NCBI RefSeq assembly: GCF_900129865.1 | Contig: NZ_FQXD01000001.1 | Coordinates: forward strand, 62,001-126,000 | DNA length: 64,000 bases | Direction of reading: 5' to 3' | Origin: Virgibacillus chiguensis | GTDB taxonomy: Bacteria > Bacillota > Bacilli > Bacillales > Amphibacillaceae | Shown: positions 16,268-25,357 of the stretch, in pieces | Position numbering within the stretch: the first letter of the stretch is position 1 | Layout of the letters: each line of letters opens with the position of its first letter | Notes under the pieces: generated by a model | Seen by the model: only the letters and a program-made list of their open reading frames with translations | The model's database searches: none | Told to the model about the DNA's origin: nothing | Translations under genes and position numbers: made by a program

Positions 16268-16884
16268 TTTTCACCCCTATTTTCTATATCAGGGAAATTC
16301 CAATCCTGATAAAACTGTTCTAGAAATTGCTGCATGATGTGATGTCGTTCTTTTGCAATGGTTTTAGCGGATGCTGTGTGCAACTTATCTGGAATACGTA
16401 ATAGCTTTTCGTAAAAATGTTGGATTGTATGATTGTCTAATTCCTCATGATAAAGATGGCGTTCTTTTGCCCCACCATAGCTAAAAGCACGAGCGATGCC
16501 AATTGCCCCAATAGCATCCAACCGATCAGCATCTTGAACGATTTTCCCCTCTAGGTTTACCGGTGTTTTCCCTTTACGAAAAGAAACATCTTGCATTGCT
16601 TGCTTTATTTTCTCTATTTGTTGTTTTGTTAAAGAAAGGCGATCAAGCAAATCTCCCATTTCTTGAATGACAACATGAGGATCTAAAAACAATTTTTCAT
16701 CCCCTACGTCATGCAGCCAAGCAGCTGTTTCACAAATAAACGGGTTAGCGCCTTCTTTTTCCGCTATATATTTTGCCAAACGAGCCACTCGCCTCATATG
16801 ATAATAATCGTGACCGGTAATGTCATTAGAGAATAACCTGTATACAAAATGCTCTATCTCAGATAGTTGTTCTGCTGTTTGCAT
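16264..16884 (-). CDS. ypgQ: HD-domain phosphohydrolase, YpgQ-like
   Basis: The 206-residue protein carries the HD signature: GHDYYHMRRVARLAKYIAE, the metal pair in AAWLHDVGDEK, and VQDADRLDAIGAIGIARAF. Length matches B. subtilis YpgQ, a metal-dependent (deoxy)nucleoside triphosphate hydrolase by reports on that family. It overlaps fhs by one base (shared A of stop and start) upstream and the GNAT gene by four bases downstream, which indicates a tight three-gene operon. Confidence 0.85.
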   Translation of the reverse strand: MQTAEQLSEIEHFVYRLFSNDITGHDYYHMRRVARLAKYIAEKEGANPFICETAAWLHDVGDEKLFLDPHVVIQEMGDLLDRLSLTKQQIEKIKQAMQDVSFRKGKTPVNLEGKIVQDADRLDAIGAIGIARAFSYGGAKERHLYHEELDNHTIQHFYEKLLRIPDKLHTASAKTIAKERHHIMQQFLEQFYQDWNFPDIENRGEK

Positions 16885-18554
16885 TAGAATAATCCTTTTG
16901 CTCGTCCATCTTCTCCTACATCCATTTGTAAAGCAGCCGGTTTGGCAGGAAGCCCTGGCATTGTCATTACATCACCAGTTAAAGCGACAATAAATCCGGC
17001 CCCAATAGATGCTCGAAGCTCTCTAATTGTAATAGTAAACCCTGTTGGTCTTCCTAATAACGTCGGGTCATCTGATAATGAATATTGGGTTTTAGCCATA
17101 CAAACAGGCAAATTCCCCCAACCTTGTTCTTGGAAAAAACGTAATTGTTTACGGGCCTCTTTTGTTATTTCAATATCATCTGCCCCATATACTTTCTGAG
17201 CTACTATTCTTAATTTGTTTTCCAAGGATTCGTTTATGTCATATAAAGGTTGAAAAGAAGAATGAAAATTATTTGTTTTAGCGATTACTTTTTCAGCTAA
17301 CTCTATTCCTCCTTTTCCCCCATGAGCCCATACGGTAGTTAACGCAACATCATAACCTCGCGCTTGACACCATTGCTGAATAAAGGATGTTTCCTGCTTT
17401 GTATCGGTTGGAAATTGATTAATTGCCACAACAAAAGGTACGTTAAAAGCCTGAATGGTTTCAATATGTTTTTGTAAATTATCCATGCCAGTCTCTAAAG
17501 CTGTGATGTTTTCCTCCATCAACCTATCTTTTGTAACGCCGCCGTGCATTTTTAGCGCACGTACAGTAGCGACGATAACAACAGCTGAGGTATCAATATT
17601 ACCTGCATGAGATTTAATATGAAAATACTTTTCAGCTCCTAAATCCGCTCCAAACCCAGCTTCTGTTACTGTATAATCTGCCAACTTAGCTGCCATTTTT
17701 GTCGCAATAATGCTATTACAGCCATGAGCGATATTAGCGAATGGACCGCCATGAATAATAGCAGGTGTGTTTTCTGTTGTTTGTACAAGGTTTGGTTTTA
17801 TTGCGTCTTTTAATAACAGGGTTAATGCGCCTTCTACTTTCAAATCGCTAACTGTGATAGGATGATGATCGAATGTATAGCCGATAACGATGGAACGAAG
17901 CCTTTCTTTTAAATCTTGTACATCGGTGGCTAAGCAAAGTATAGCCATAATTTCAGATGCTACAGTAATATTGAAACCATCTTCTCGAGGAACTCCTTGG
18001 TTTGCTCCACCTAGCCCAACAACGATCTGCCTTAGAGCGCGATCATTCATATCTACTACTCGTTTCCATTCAATCTTTCTTGGGTCAATTTGTAATTCAT
18101 TGCCTTGATGAATATGATTGTCAATCAATGCAGCTAAAGCGTTATTTGCTGTAGTTATAGCATGAATATCCCCAGTAAAATGCAAATTAATATCTTCCAT
18201 CGGTAAAACTTGGGAATAACCCCCTCCTGCTGCCCCACCTTTAATTCCCATTACTGGACCTAGCGAAGGCTCGCGAAGTGCAATAATGGCATTCTTTCCC
18301 ATTTGGTTTAATGCTTGTCCAAGTCCAACCGTAACTGTTGATTTCCCTTCTCCTGCGGGTGTTGGATTAATTGATGTGACTAAAATAATCTTTCCACTTT
18401 TCTTTTGTTTCAATTTCTCAAATAAGGTTGCTGACAGCTTAGCTTTTGAATGTCCATATGGTTCCCAATCCTCTGAAGTTAGTTGAAGTTGCTCTGCAAT
18501 GTTATGTATTGGCTCTAACGGTGTTTGTTGGGCAATTTCAATATCCTTATTCAT
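16884..18554 (-). CDS. fhs: Formate--tetrahydrofolate ligase
   Basis: A 556-residue enzyme that activates formate with ATP to 10-formyl-tetrahydrofolate. The P-loop is at [20 protein letters not shown] (about 62-81), followed by [20 protein letters not shown], and the C-terminal [20 protein letters not shown] is typical of the family. The gene is not universal in Bacilli (B. subtilis lacks it), so formate can feed C1 metabolism here alongside the folate enzymes DfrA and ThyA encoded nearby. It is the first gene of the fhs-HD-GNAT operon. Confidence 0.96.
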   Translation of the reverse strand: MNKDIEIAQQTPLEPIHNIAEQLQLTSEDWEPYGHSKAKLSATLFEKLKQKKSGKIILVTSINPTPAGEGKSTVTVGLGQALNQMGKNAIIALREPSLGPVMGIKGGAAGGGYSQVLPMEDINLHFTGDIHAITTANNALAALIDNHIHQGNELQIDPRKIEWKRVVDMNDRALRQIVVGLGGANQGVPREDGFNITVASEIMAILCLATDVQDLKERLRSIVIGYTFDHHPITVSDLKVEGALTLLLKDAIKPNLVQTTENTPAIIHGGPFANIAHGCNSIIATKMAAKLADYTVTEAGFGADLGAEKYFHIKSHAGNIDTSAVVIVATVRALKMHGGVTKDRLMEENITALETGMDNLQKHIETIQAFNVPFVVAINQFPTDTKQETSFIQQWCQARGYDVALTTVWAHGGKGGIELAEKVIAKTNNFHSSFQPLYDINESLENKLRIVAQKVYGADDIEITKEARKQLRFFQEQGWGNLPVCMAKTQYSLSDDPTLLGRPTGFTITIRELRASIGAGFIVALTGDVMTMPGLPAKPAALQMDVGEDGRAKGLF

Positions 18555-18667
18555 ATAGTATGACCCCTTTCAATTTGATGTTTCAGTAATCGTTTTCATT
18601 GCTTATTTAATACATTTAAATCATAACTGGAAACATAAAAAATGTCGAGTTATCGTCCTTACTTTCC

Positions 18668-18797
18668 TTGACGAAGTTACATAAATAAGCTATATTAGAA
18701 TCAAGCAAAGAAGATGTACGGATTCATTCATGCAGGCAGCTTCCATAGAAGTGGGTGTAAAGTGATCCTACACTTCTATAGAGGCTGTCTATTTTTA
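18668..18797 (+). ncRNA. Promoter and structured leader or small RNA upstream of csp
   Basis: A near-consensus sigma-A promoter, TTGACG (18668-18673), 17 bases, TATATT (18691-18696), should start RNA near 18703. About 30 bases later the RNA can fold GGCAGC (18735-18740) with GCTGTC (18784-18789) and ATAGAAGTG (18745-18753) with CACTTCTAT (18771-18779), followed at once by TATTTTTAT. That is a terminator shape more than 70 bases ahead of the cold-shock gene. It may yield a short RNA of about 95 bases, or act as an attenuator for csp. No known riboswitch pattern was recognised. Confidence 0.5.
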
Positions 18798-18809
18798 TGT
18801 TCTGTTATC

Positions 18810-18849
18810 TGCTTTGCATTACCACGTTTTTCAAAGGGAACGTGAAGCA
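18810..18849 (+). promoter_or_regulatory. Hairpin just upstream of the csp ribosome binding site
   Basis: CACGTT (18823-18828) pairs with AACGTG (18839-18844), and TGCTT (18810-18814) can add to AAGCA (18845-18849). The structure ends 5 bases before the AGGAGG of csp. Long folded leaders that respond to temperature are known for csp mRNAs; a role here is inference. Confidence 0.4.
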
Positions 18850-18868
18850 TTTTAGGAGGATTAATTAG

Positions 18869-19069
18869 ATGGAAAACGGAGTAGTAAAATGGTTTAACGC
18901 TGAAAAAGGATATGGATTTATTCAGCAAGAAGAAGGAAACGATGTCTTTGTACATTACTCAGCAATTCAAGAAGAAGGTTTTAAAACACTTGAAGAAGGC
19001 CAAGAAGTTTCTTTTGATATCGTTGAAGGTGAACGCGGACCACAAGCAGCTAATGTTGTAAAAAAATAA
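18869..19069 (+). CDS. cspB: Cold-shock protein (CspA/CspB family)
   Basis: The 66-residue single-domain OB-fold protein has both RNA-binding motifs, [12 protein letters not shown] (RNP1) and DVFVHYSAI (RNP2), and ends in [10 protein letters not shown]. It binds single-stranded RNA and DNA and acts as an RNA chaperone. AGGAGG lies 9 bases before the ATG. Its own promoter and leader (18668 onward) are unusually structured, and a strong terminator follows. Which of the csp paralogues it is cannot be told from sequence alone. Confidence 0.95.
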   Translation: MENGVVKWFNAEKGYGFIQQEEGNDVFVHYSAIQEEGFKTLEEGQEVSFDIVEGERGPQAANVVKK

Positions 19070-19087
19070 CGAACGTACCTCATAGAT

Positions 19088-19124
19088 AAAGCGGTAATCT
19101 TTTCGTTAGATTACCGCTTTTTTT
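19088..19124 (+). terminator. Terminator of the csp gene
   Basis: AAAGCGGTAATCT (19088-19100) pairs with AGATTACCGCTTT (19108-19120) and a run of T follows to 19124. Confidence 0.9.
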
Positions 19125-19196
19125 GTACTATAAGAAAGTAAAGGTTTATAGTATAAGAAAAACTACAGCTTTCTAACGATGAAATCATTAGACGTT

Positions 19197-19226
19197 GTCA
19201 CTCTACAGAGGGAGAGTGACTTTTTT
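19197..19226 (+). terminator. Second, orphan terminator before the SulP gene
   Basis: GTCACTCT (19197-19204) pairs with AGAGTGAC (19213-19220) with a six-T tract. It lies about 75 bases behind the csp terminator with no gene between, so it may end a very short transcript or back up csp termination. The 19125-19373 gap holds no gene. Confidence 0.7.
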
Positions 19227-19373
19227 CGTGATCGCATATCTCTTTTCCTTCTTTAGAAAAGCCTAACTCCATACGCTAATCGTCATTCTATTACAAATAC
19301 TTAATGGTTTGTTTTCTTTACGAAAAACCCAATTAGTATTTACAAAAAATATTATTAGGAGAGATCAGATTAT

Positions 19374-21110
19374 TTGTTTACAGACAATCGTTTCAACAGT
19401 TTTTCATTAGCCGATATAAAGCGTGACATGATTGCAGGTTTAACAGTAGGGATTGTGGCTATTCCACTTGGGATGGCGTTTGCTATTGCCTCTGGTGTTA
19501 AGCCTGAGTACGGTTTATATACAACCATTTTTGCAGGTCTTCTTGTAGCTTTGTTTGGGGGTTCCAGATTTCAAATTGCTGGTCCAACGGGAGCATTTAT
19601 TCCGATATTACTGGCTATTGTATTAGAGTATGGATATGAAAAATTATTGGTAGCCGGGTTTTTATCAGGATTTATACTCTTGTTGATGGGGATATTTAAA
19701 TTTGGGAAATTGATTCAATTCATTCCTAGATCAGTAACTATCGGATTTACATCAGGGATTGCTGTTATTATATTTAGCGGTCAAATTGGTAATTTTCTTG
19801 GTCTTGAAGAACTTGAGAAAAAGCAATATTTTCATGAAAATATGATGCAAATTGTAGAGAATATATCTTTTATTAATTGGTATAGCGTTTGTACAGCACT
19901 AATAGGTCTATTCGTTATCATCTTTATCCCAAAGGTGCTTCCAAAGGTTCCTATTCTACTTGTTGCATTGATTTTACCAACAGCTGTCGCCATGCTGTTA
20001 TATCCTTCTGAAGTGGCAACCATCGGTACATCCTTTGGTGGTATTCCTCAATCTTTACCTAGCTTTCGAATGCCAGAAGTAACTTGGGGAACTATTGCTG
20101 AGCTTTGGCAACCTGCTTTTGTAATTGCAATGCTTGGAGGAATAGAATCATTATTATCCGCTGTCGTATCCGATGGAATGACAGGGACAAAGCATAACTC
20201 CAATCGAGAATTAGTTGGGCAAGGGATTGCTAATATGGTTACACCCATGTTTGGTGGAATCCCTGCTACAGGTGCTATAGCGAGAACAGCTACGAATATT
20301 AAGAGTGGAGCAATTAGCCCTTTCTCAGGTATATTTCAAAGTGTTTTTGTTTTATTGATTCTATTGTTATTTGCACCATTTGCATCGAATATACCTCTAG
20401 CAAGTATGGCTCCTATTTTAATGATTGTCGCCTATAATATGAGCGAATATAAATCGTTTATTCATATACTAAAATTAAAAACAGGCGATTCACTTGTACT
20501 AGTAGTCACTTTTTTATTGACTGTATTCGTTAATCTTACAACAGCTGTACAAATTGGTCTATTACTTGCAATGGTTTCGTTCATAAAGCGGATGAGTGAA
20601 GTGTTGCAAGTAGAAAAAGTTATTCCTGATAAAATCAAAGACACCATACATGGTAATCATTTGGACACGTTAAGCTCCACTTGTCCCAAGCTTTCATTTT
20701 ATACTGTTGGCGGAGCACTATTTTTTGGAGCTGCAGACAAATTCGAGTCTATTATTACAAGGTCCATTAACCAGCGTCCAAAGGTATTAATTTTAAAAAT
20801 GAAGCATGTTTCTATTTTAGATGCTACAGGCGCAGCTAATTTAGACTCTCTAGTTACTGATTTTAAAAATATGGGTGGAATAATTATTATCTCAGAAGCA
20901 AATTCAGATGTAATGGCTATGCTAAAGGCAAGTGGTCTTTTGTATAAAATTGGAGAACATCATATCTTTCGTCGTTCAGAAGAAGCAGTTAATTATGGAC
21001 TGCAACTCATTGAAGTTAGCAAGTGTTCTGTATGCTCTAAAGAAAATAGAACCTCATGTAAAGCTTTTAAACAAAATAACAATGTATCTCTTTCATCATC
21101 AGATCAATAA
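19374..21110 (+). CDS. SulP family anion transporter with STAS domain
   Basis: The 578-residue membrane protein has the SLC26/SulP core (about 1-400, ten or more spans) with AGLTVGIVAIPLGMAFAIAS near the start and the conserved IAGPTGAF loop, then a cytoplasmic STAS domain (about 440-545; LILKMKHVSILDATGAANLD). SulP proteins move sulfate, bicarbonate or other anions. The C-terminus after the STAS domain is cysteine-rich (CSVCSKENRTSC), a possible metal-binding or redox tail. Start is TTG at 19374 behind AGGAGAG. Monocistronic; the substrate is not deducible. Confidence 0.9.
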   Translation: MFTDNRFNSFSLADIKRDMIAGLTVGIVAIPLGMAFAIASGVKPEYGLYTTIFAGLLVALFGGSRFQIAGPTGAFIPILLAIVLEYGYEKLLVAGFLSGFILLLMGIFKFGKLIQFIPRSVTIGFTSGIAVIIFSGQIGNFLGLEELEKKQYFHENMMQIVENISFINWYSVCTALIGLFVIIFIPKVLPKVPILLVALILPTAVAMLLYPSEVATIGTSFGGIPQSLPSFRMPEVTWGTIAELWQPAFVIAMLGGIESLLSAVVSDGMTGTKHNSNRELVGQGIANMVTPMFGGIPATGAIARTATNIKSGAISPFSGIFQSVFVLLILLLFAPFASNIPLASMAPILMIVAYNMSEYKSFIHILKLKTGDSLVLVVTFLLTVFVNLTTAVQIGLLLAMVSFIKRMSEVLQVEKVIPDKIKDTIHGNHLDTLSSTCPKLSFYTVGGALFFGAADKFESIITRSINQRPKVLILKMKHVSILDATGAANLDSLVTDFKNMGGIIIISEANSDVMAMLKASGLLYKIGEHHIFRRSEEAVNYGLQLIEVSKCSVCSKENRTSCKAFKQNNNVSLSSSDQ

Positions 21111-21253
21111 ATTCACGTATTAATCGGTTTCTTAAAATAAAAACATAGATTGAGAATGCTAAAATAAAACACCTTTTTTCCTTTATATTTTAATTTTATG
21201 TAATAAAATGCGCCACCTTTTACTTCTTGAATCAGGAGATACACAATAAATAA

Positions 21254-21282
21254 TTGCATTTTAGTTCTTTGCGGCGTATAAT
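21254..21282 (+). promoter_or_regulatory. Sigma-A promoter for the queuosine-precursor transporter
   Basis: TTGCAT (21254-21259), a 17-base spacer and a perfect TATAAT (21277-21282). Transcription would start near 21289, just before the preQ1 aptamer. Confidence 0.75.
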
Positions 21283-21295
21283 ATCATTTGTGTTT

Positions 21296-21336
21296 TTCGC
21301 GGTTCGAGAACTCCCGCGTTATCAAAACTAAGGAGG
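21296..21336 (+). promoter_or_regulatory. preQ1-I riboswitch
   Basis: The sequence folds as P1 CGCGG (21298-21302) with CCGCG (21314-21318), holds a UUC-GAGAAC-U-CCC loop core, and has the A-rich tail TTATCAAAACTAAGG that forms the second pseudoknot helix. This matches the preQ1 class I layout (GGUUC...CCC...AAAACUA) nearly base for base. The tail includes AAGGAGG, the ribosome binding site, so ligand binding would hide it and shut off translation of the transporter behind it. Confidence 0.88.
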
Positions 21337-21343
21337 AATTTAT

Positions 21344-22018
21344 GTGACAAACGAAATAATTTGGATTATCTTCGCTGTCGTAAATTTTTCCATGCTATTA
21401 TTGTTTTATCGTCTGTTTGGAAAAACAGGTCTTTATGTTTGGATTGGAATGGCTACAATTATTGCAAACATCCAAGTTTTAAAGACTGTCGAGCTTTTTG
21501 GGCTGACTGCTACACTTGGTAACATTCTATATGGGACAGCTTATTTAGCAACAGATATTATTAACGAAAAGCATGGAAAAGATGAAGCGAAAAAAGCGGT
21601 TTGGATGGGGTTTGCTACGCTATTAGCGATGACCATCTTTATGCAAATAGCCCTGACGTTTCAACCTGGTGCAGACGACATCGCTCATGAATCATTAACA
21701 ACTATATTTGATTTAATTCCTAGGGTGGTTGCTGGAAGTCTAGCAGCTTATATCATCAGCCAGTCATTCGACGTTTGGATTTATGATAAATTTAGGAAGA
21801 TGTTTCCTGCTGACAAGCATCTATGGATCCGTAACAATGGAAGTACAGGTGTTAGCCAATTATTGGACACGGTCGTATTTTGCAGTATCGCTTTTTATGG
21901 AAGCTATCCAACAGAAATATTTTTTGAAATTTTCATTACTACTTATGTCATTAAGTTTATTGTAGCCATTATGGATACGCCATTTATGTATATAGCTAAA
22001 AAAATGAATCATGTTTAA
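21344..22018 (+). CDS. ypdP: Queuosine precursor transporter (YhhQ/COG1738 family), YpdP-like
   Basis: The 224-residue membrane protein has about six spans and the family motifs NILYGTAYLATDIINEKHGK and NNGSTGVSQLLDTVVFCSIAF. Members of this family import precursors of queuosine such as preQ0, preQ1 or queuine. The preQ1-I riboswitch just upstream is strong independent support. The start is GTG at 21344, seven bases after GGAGG; the ATG one base earlier (21342) hits a stop at once. A large bidirectional terminator follows. Confidence 0.92.
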   Translation: MTNEIIWIIFAVVNFSMLLLFYRLFGKTGLYVWIGMATIIANIQVLKTVELFGLTATLGNILYGTAYLATDIINEKHGKDEAKKAVWMGFATLLAMTIFMQIALTFQPGADDIAHESLTTIFDLIPRVVAGSLAAYIISQSFDVWIYDKFRKMFPADKHLWIRNNGSTGVSQLLDTVVFCSIAFYGSYPTEIFFEIFITTYVIKFIVAIMDTPFMYIAKKMNHV

Positions 22019-22098
22019 ATTTTATCCATGTAATAAAAAGCCGCTCTTTTTAATCTGGATTTTGAGCATAACCTAAATAAAACACATTCATATTCACT

Positions 22099-22141
22099 AA
22101 ATAAACATGTTCCACTTTCAATAAGTGGAACATGTTTATTT
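22099..22141. terminator. Strong bidirectional terminator between ypdP and bpsB
   Basis: A perfect 19-bp stem, 22099-22117 with 22123-22141, around TCAAT, beginning AAATAAACATG and ending CATGTTTATTT. It can end both convergent transcripts. Confidence 0.85.
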
Positions 22142-22172
22142 ATTTTAGCACTATAGGAAATTATAAGTGTTT

Positions 22173-22691
22173 CTAATGCCCATAAACAGCTTTTTCTTCT
22201 GCGGGAATGCGGACATATAATAATAACGCATGTAGAATTGGAAATACTATCGCTGTCAACCACGCACCAAACAGTGAAGGAATGACAAACAATTCTATAC
22301 CAACAATAATGTAGTTAGGATGTTTTACGTATTTATATGGGCCTCGCTTAATAACGTCAAATTGCGGTGCAACAATTATTTTGGTGTTCCAAAATCTACC
22401 CAATGTTGCAATACACCAAATACGGCCAATTTGGGTAATTATAAAAGCAGTAAATAGAACATAGTTTAAGGAAATGCTTTGTTGATTACGAAAAATAATT
22501 TCCGCAATGAGGGACAGGAAAAACAATGTATGGACAATAATAAACCATTTATAGTGTTGCTTCCCTTTTTCAATGGCTCCTCTTTGTTTCATCCATTGCT
22601 CATTACTACGTGCAATAACCAGTTCGACTAGTCGCTGTATTATAATTACCGACAAAATAACCCACATAAAAATTGGCATTACTACATCCAC
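22173..22691 (-). CDS. bpsB: Alkylpyrone methyltransferase, isoprenylcysteine carboxyl methyltransferase family (YpbQ)
   Basis: The 172-residue membrane protein has four hydrophobic spans and the ICMT-type SAM-binding C-terminal motif: RGPYKYVKHPNYIIVGIELF and RIPAEEKAVYG. In B. subtilis the homologue YpbQ (BpsB) methylates the pyrones made by the partner polyketide synthase BpsA. The gene overlaps bpsA by 10 bases, so the two are translated together. The ATG at 22691 lies within the 3' end of bpsA. Confidence 0.88.
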   Translation of the reverse strand: MDVVMPIFMWVILSVIIIQRLVELVIARSNEQWMKQRGAIEKGKQHYKWFIIVHTLFFLSLIAEIIFRNQQSISLNYVLFTAFIITQIGRIWCIATLGRFWNTKIIVAPQFDVIKRGPYKYVKHPNYIIVGIELFVIPSLFGAWLTAIVFPILHALLLYVRIPAEEKAVYGH

Positions 22692-23767
22692 TCCATTAAA
22701 ATTAATTCTGAACTGAACCCTGGGCCAAGTGCAGAGAGCACACTTTTTTCATTTGTATATCGTGCCTCCTTCATCCATGAATAAAGTACATATAGAACGG
22801 TTGCTGATGACATATTACCGTGTTTTCTTAATACAGAAATGGAGTGCCGAAATTTATCAACATTTGCTTGCAACACATGTTGCATTGCTTCAATAACTTT
22901 CTTGCCTCCTGGATGGGCAATAAAAGTAGCAATAGCATTTTCGTTTAATTGGTGTTGAGTAAAAAATAGCTGTACATGCTCCCTCCAAAAGCTTTGCACG
23001 AGCGCAGGAATGCTTTTGGAAAAAATCACTTCAAACCCTGTATCGGTAATTTGCCATCCCATTACCGAAATGCTGTCCTTTTTAGTATAAGAATGGGATT
23101 GCAACAAACGTGGTACTTTATTTTTATTATGTTGAATTAATGGAGATGTTTCTCCAACAATAACTGCGGCCCCTATACCGTCACCAAATAAAGCAGTTCC
23201 TATCAGGTTACTTTTTTTCAAATCCCCTTTTTGAAACGTTAAACTACATAATTCACAACAAATGACTAATGCAGATTTATCTGGGTTTGCTGTCAACCAA
23301 TCGTGTGCTCTTGCTAAGCCAATAGCTCCTCCAGCGCACCCTAACCCCCATAAAGGCATGCGCTTTACATCTTGTCGAAATGGGCGTTCATTCATTACAT
23401 GTATATCTAATGAAGGTGTTGCTACGCCAGTACTTGACACAAAGATAATCATATCAATATCTTCGTAATCAATAGGATTGGATAAAAACGCCGTCTGATG
23501 TAAACAATCATCAATAGCTTTTAACGCATACGCTTTAGCAAGTTCAATAAATAAATTGTTGCGCTCTTGGAAGGAATGATTTTCTGTAAACCAATTAGCT
23601 TCCACTACAAACTGCCTTTCGTCCACTTGTGCATGATCAAAAACAGGGAGTAGCCGGTTAATTTCTCGCTTGGAAAAAGGAAAAATTTCCTGAACGATTT
23701 CTTTTATACGTTGTTGACTTAGACGATACTCTGGAATCCCCAGGCCAATCGAACAAATATATGACAT
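22682..23767 (-). CDS. bpsA: Type III polyketide synthase
   Basis: The 361-residue chalcone-synthase-like enzyme has the catalytic triad in family positions: cysteine in GLGCAGGAIGLARA (about 144), histidine in FIAHPGGKKVIEA (about 278) and asparagine in RKHGNMSSATVLY (about 311). It extends long-chain acyl-CoA starters with malonyl-CoA to alkylpyrones. The neighbour bpsB methylates them; in B. subtilis the pair is an operon. AAAGGAG lies upstream of the ATG. The products are membrane-associated lipids of uncertain role. Confidence 0.93.
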   Translation of the reverse strand: MSYICSIGLGIPEYRLSQQRIKEIVQEIFPFSKREINRLLPVFDHAQVDERQFVVEANWFTENHSFQERNNLFIELAKAYALKAIDDCLHQTAFLSNPIDYEDIDMIIFVSSTGVATPSLDIHVMNERPFRQDVKRMPLWGLGCAGGAIGLARAHDWLTANPDKSALVICCELCSLTFQKGDLKKSNLIGTALFGDGIGAAVIVGETSPLIQHNKNKVPRLLQSHSYTKKDSISVMGWQITDTGFEVIFSKSIPALVQSFWREHVQLFFTQHQLNENAIATFIAHPGGKKVIEAMQHVLQANVDKFRHSISVLRKHGNMSSATVLYVLYSWMKEARYTNEKSVLSALGPGFSSELILMEWM

Positions 23768-23860
23768 GCTTTAATCTCCTTTACAACTCATGACGTTTGA
23801 ACGTTGTTCCCCCTGTTAATGGATCAAAATTGCATACTAAAAACAACATCTTTTATACAA

Positions 23861-25357
23861 TTAAAACTGATAAATCGCCTTGAATTTTTTCTCTAAATGT
23901 TGAACTAAATAATCAGGATTTAATGTTTCATTCGTTACATCAGTTAGAATTTCCAGCGGTTCTTTTAATTTACCATATTGGTGAATCGACTTGGCGAGCC
24001 AACTTTTAATAGGAGTAAGGTCACCAGTTCGTATAAGGCTCTCTACAGGAAAGTCTTTAGATAATGTATGATAAATTTGTGCTGCATACATATACCCTAA
24101 AGCGTAAGACGGGAAGTACCCGAAATCACCGCCTGCCCAATGAATATCTTGTAGTACACCTTCTCTATCTGTTGGCGGCGTGATTCCTAAATAATCATTC
24201 ATTTTTTCATTCCATAAATGGGGTAAATCATCTACTATGATTTCTTCATTTATAAGTGCTTTTTCTAACTCATATCGAATCATAATATGTAGCGGATAGG
24301 TTAATTCATCTGCTTCAATTCGAATAAAAGATGGCTTCACTTCGTTGATTGTTTGATAAAATTGCTCTAGATCTACATTTTGAAATGAATGTGGAGCATA
24401 CTGCAAGAATAAATCGTAATTCTTTTCCCAAAATGGATAACTTCTGGCAATAAAATTTTCCCAAAATAATGATTGTGATTCATGTATACCCATAGAAGCT
24501 CCAGTCGCTAATGGTGTTCGAGCTAAACGAGGATCAATATTTTGCTCGTATAAGCCGTGTCCCCCTTCATGAATCGTTCCAAATACAGCCATTCGGAAAT
24601 CATTTTCGTCATAACGGGTAGTTAATCTTACATCATTTTGATTTAATGGAATAGCAAATGGATGAACAGTCTCATCTAAACGTCCAGATGTAAAGTCATA
24701 GCCCATCTGTTTAAGCAGTTGCTCTGTAAAAGCTACTTGCTGTTGTTTAGGGAAATGAACCTGTATTATACTAGGGTCAGGCTTTACAGCACTTGTTTGC
24801 ACTTTTTCTAACGTGGAGCGTAACGAACTGCGTAATTTAGGGAATACATGATCTAGTTCGTTTACTGTGATACCTGGCTCAAATTTGTGTAGCAAAGCAT
24901 CATAAATATTGTTTTCATATCCCCAATAAGAAGCGAATTCACGGTTGAAATCCACTAACTTTTTAAGGTATGGTCGAAATAGATGAAAATCATCATTCTC
25001 TTTAGCTTGTTGCCAAATCGCTTCAGATTTAGTCTGCGTAATCATAAAATCTTTATACAGCTTGTGAGGGATTTTTTTATTCCTTTCATATTCTTCTTCA
25101 CAAACTTCAATTGTTCTTAAAAGAATAGAATCATCCGTGTTAGGTTTAAGTTCTTTAATATATGCTTCCATTTGCTTCGATGTCTGCAATTGGTGAATTT
25201 TTTCACCCAAAAAACCTGCCACTTCTGACCGCTGCTCAACGCCTTTAGTTGGAATTTTCGTACGCATATCCCAATGTATAAGGGAAAGTGCCTCTCGATA
25301 ATAATCAATTTCTTTTAAATAATTTTTAAATTGCTGTTTTTGATCACTTAATTTCAT
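23861..25357 (-). CDS. ypwA: M32 family carboxypeptidase (Taq type), YpwA
   Basis: A 498-residue metallocarboxypeptidase. The zinc-binding HExxH-like motif is in FGTIHEGGHGLYEQN (about 262-276), with the third ligand in GIHESQSLFWENF. Length matches B. subtilis YpwA (501). It removes C-terminal residues from peptides in the cytoplasm. The ATG at 25357 has AGAGAGGGG upstream; the frame is open further up but that part overlaps ypsC and is not family-like. The first 14 bases overlap the end of ypsC, so the two are co-transcribed. Confidence 0.93.
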   Translation of the reverse strand: MKLSDQKQQFKNYLKEIDYYREALSLIHWDMRTKIPTKGVEQRSEVAGFLGEKIHQLQTSKQMEAYIKELKPNTDDSILLRTIEVCEEEYERNKKIPHKLYKDFMITQTKSEAIWQQAKENDDFHLFRPYLKKLVDFNREFASYWGYENNIYDALLHKFEPGITVNELDHVFPKLRSSLRSTLEKVQTSAVKPDPSIIQVHFPKQQQVAFTEQLLKQMGYDFTSGRLDETVHPFAIPLNQNDVRLTTRYDENDFRMAVFGTIHEGGHGLYEQNIDPRLARTPLATGASMGIHESQSLFWENFIARSYPFWEKNYDLFLQYAPHSFQNVDLEQFYQTINEVKPSFIRIEADELTYPLHIMIRYELEKALINEEIIVDDLPHLWNEKMNDYLGITPPTDREGVLQDIHWAGGDFGYFPSYALGYMYAAQIYHTLSKDFPVESLIRTGDLTPIKSWLAKSIHQYGKLKEPLEILTDVTNETLNPDYLVQHLEKKFKAIYQF

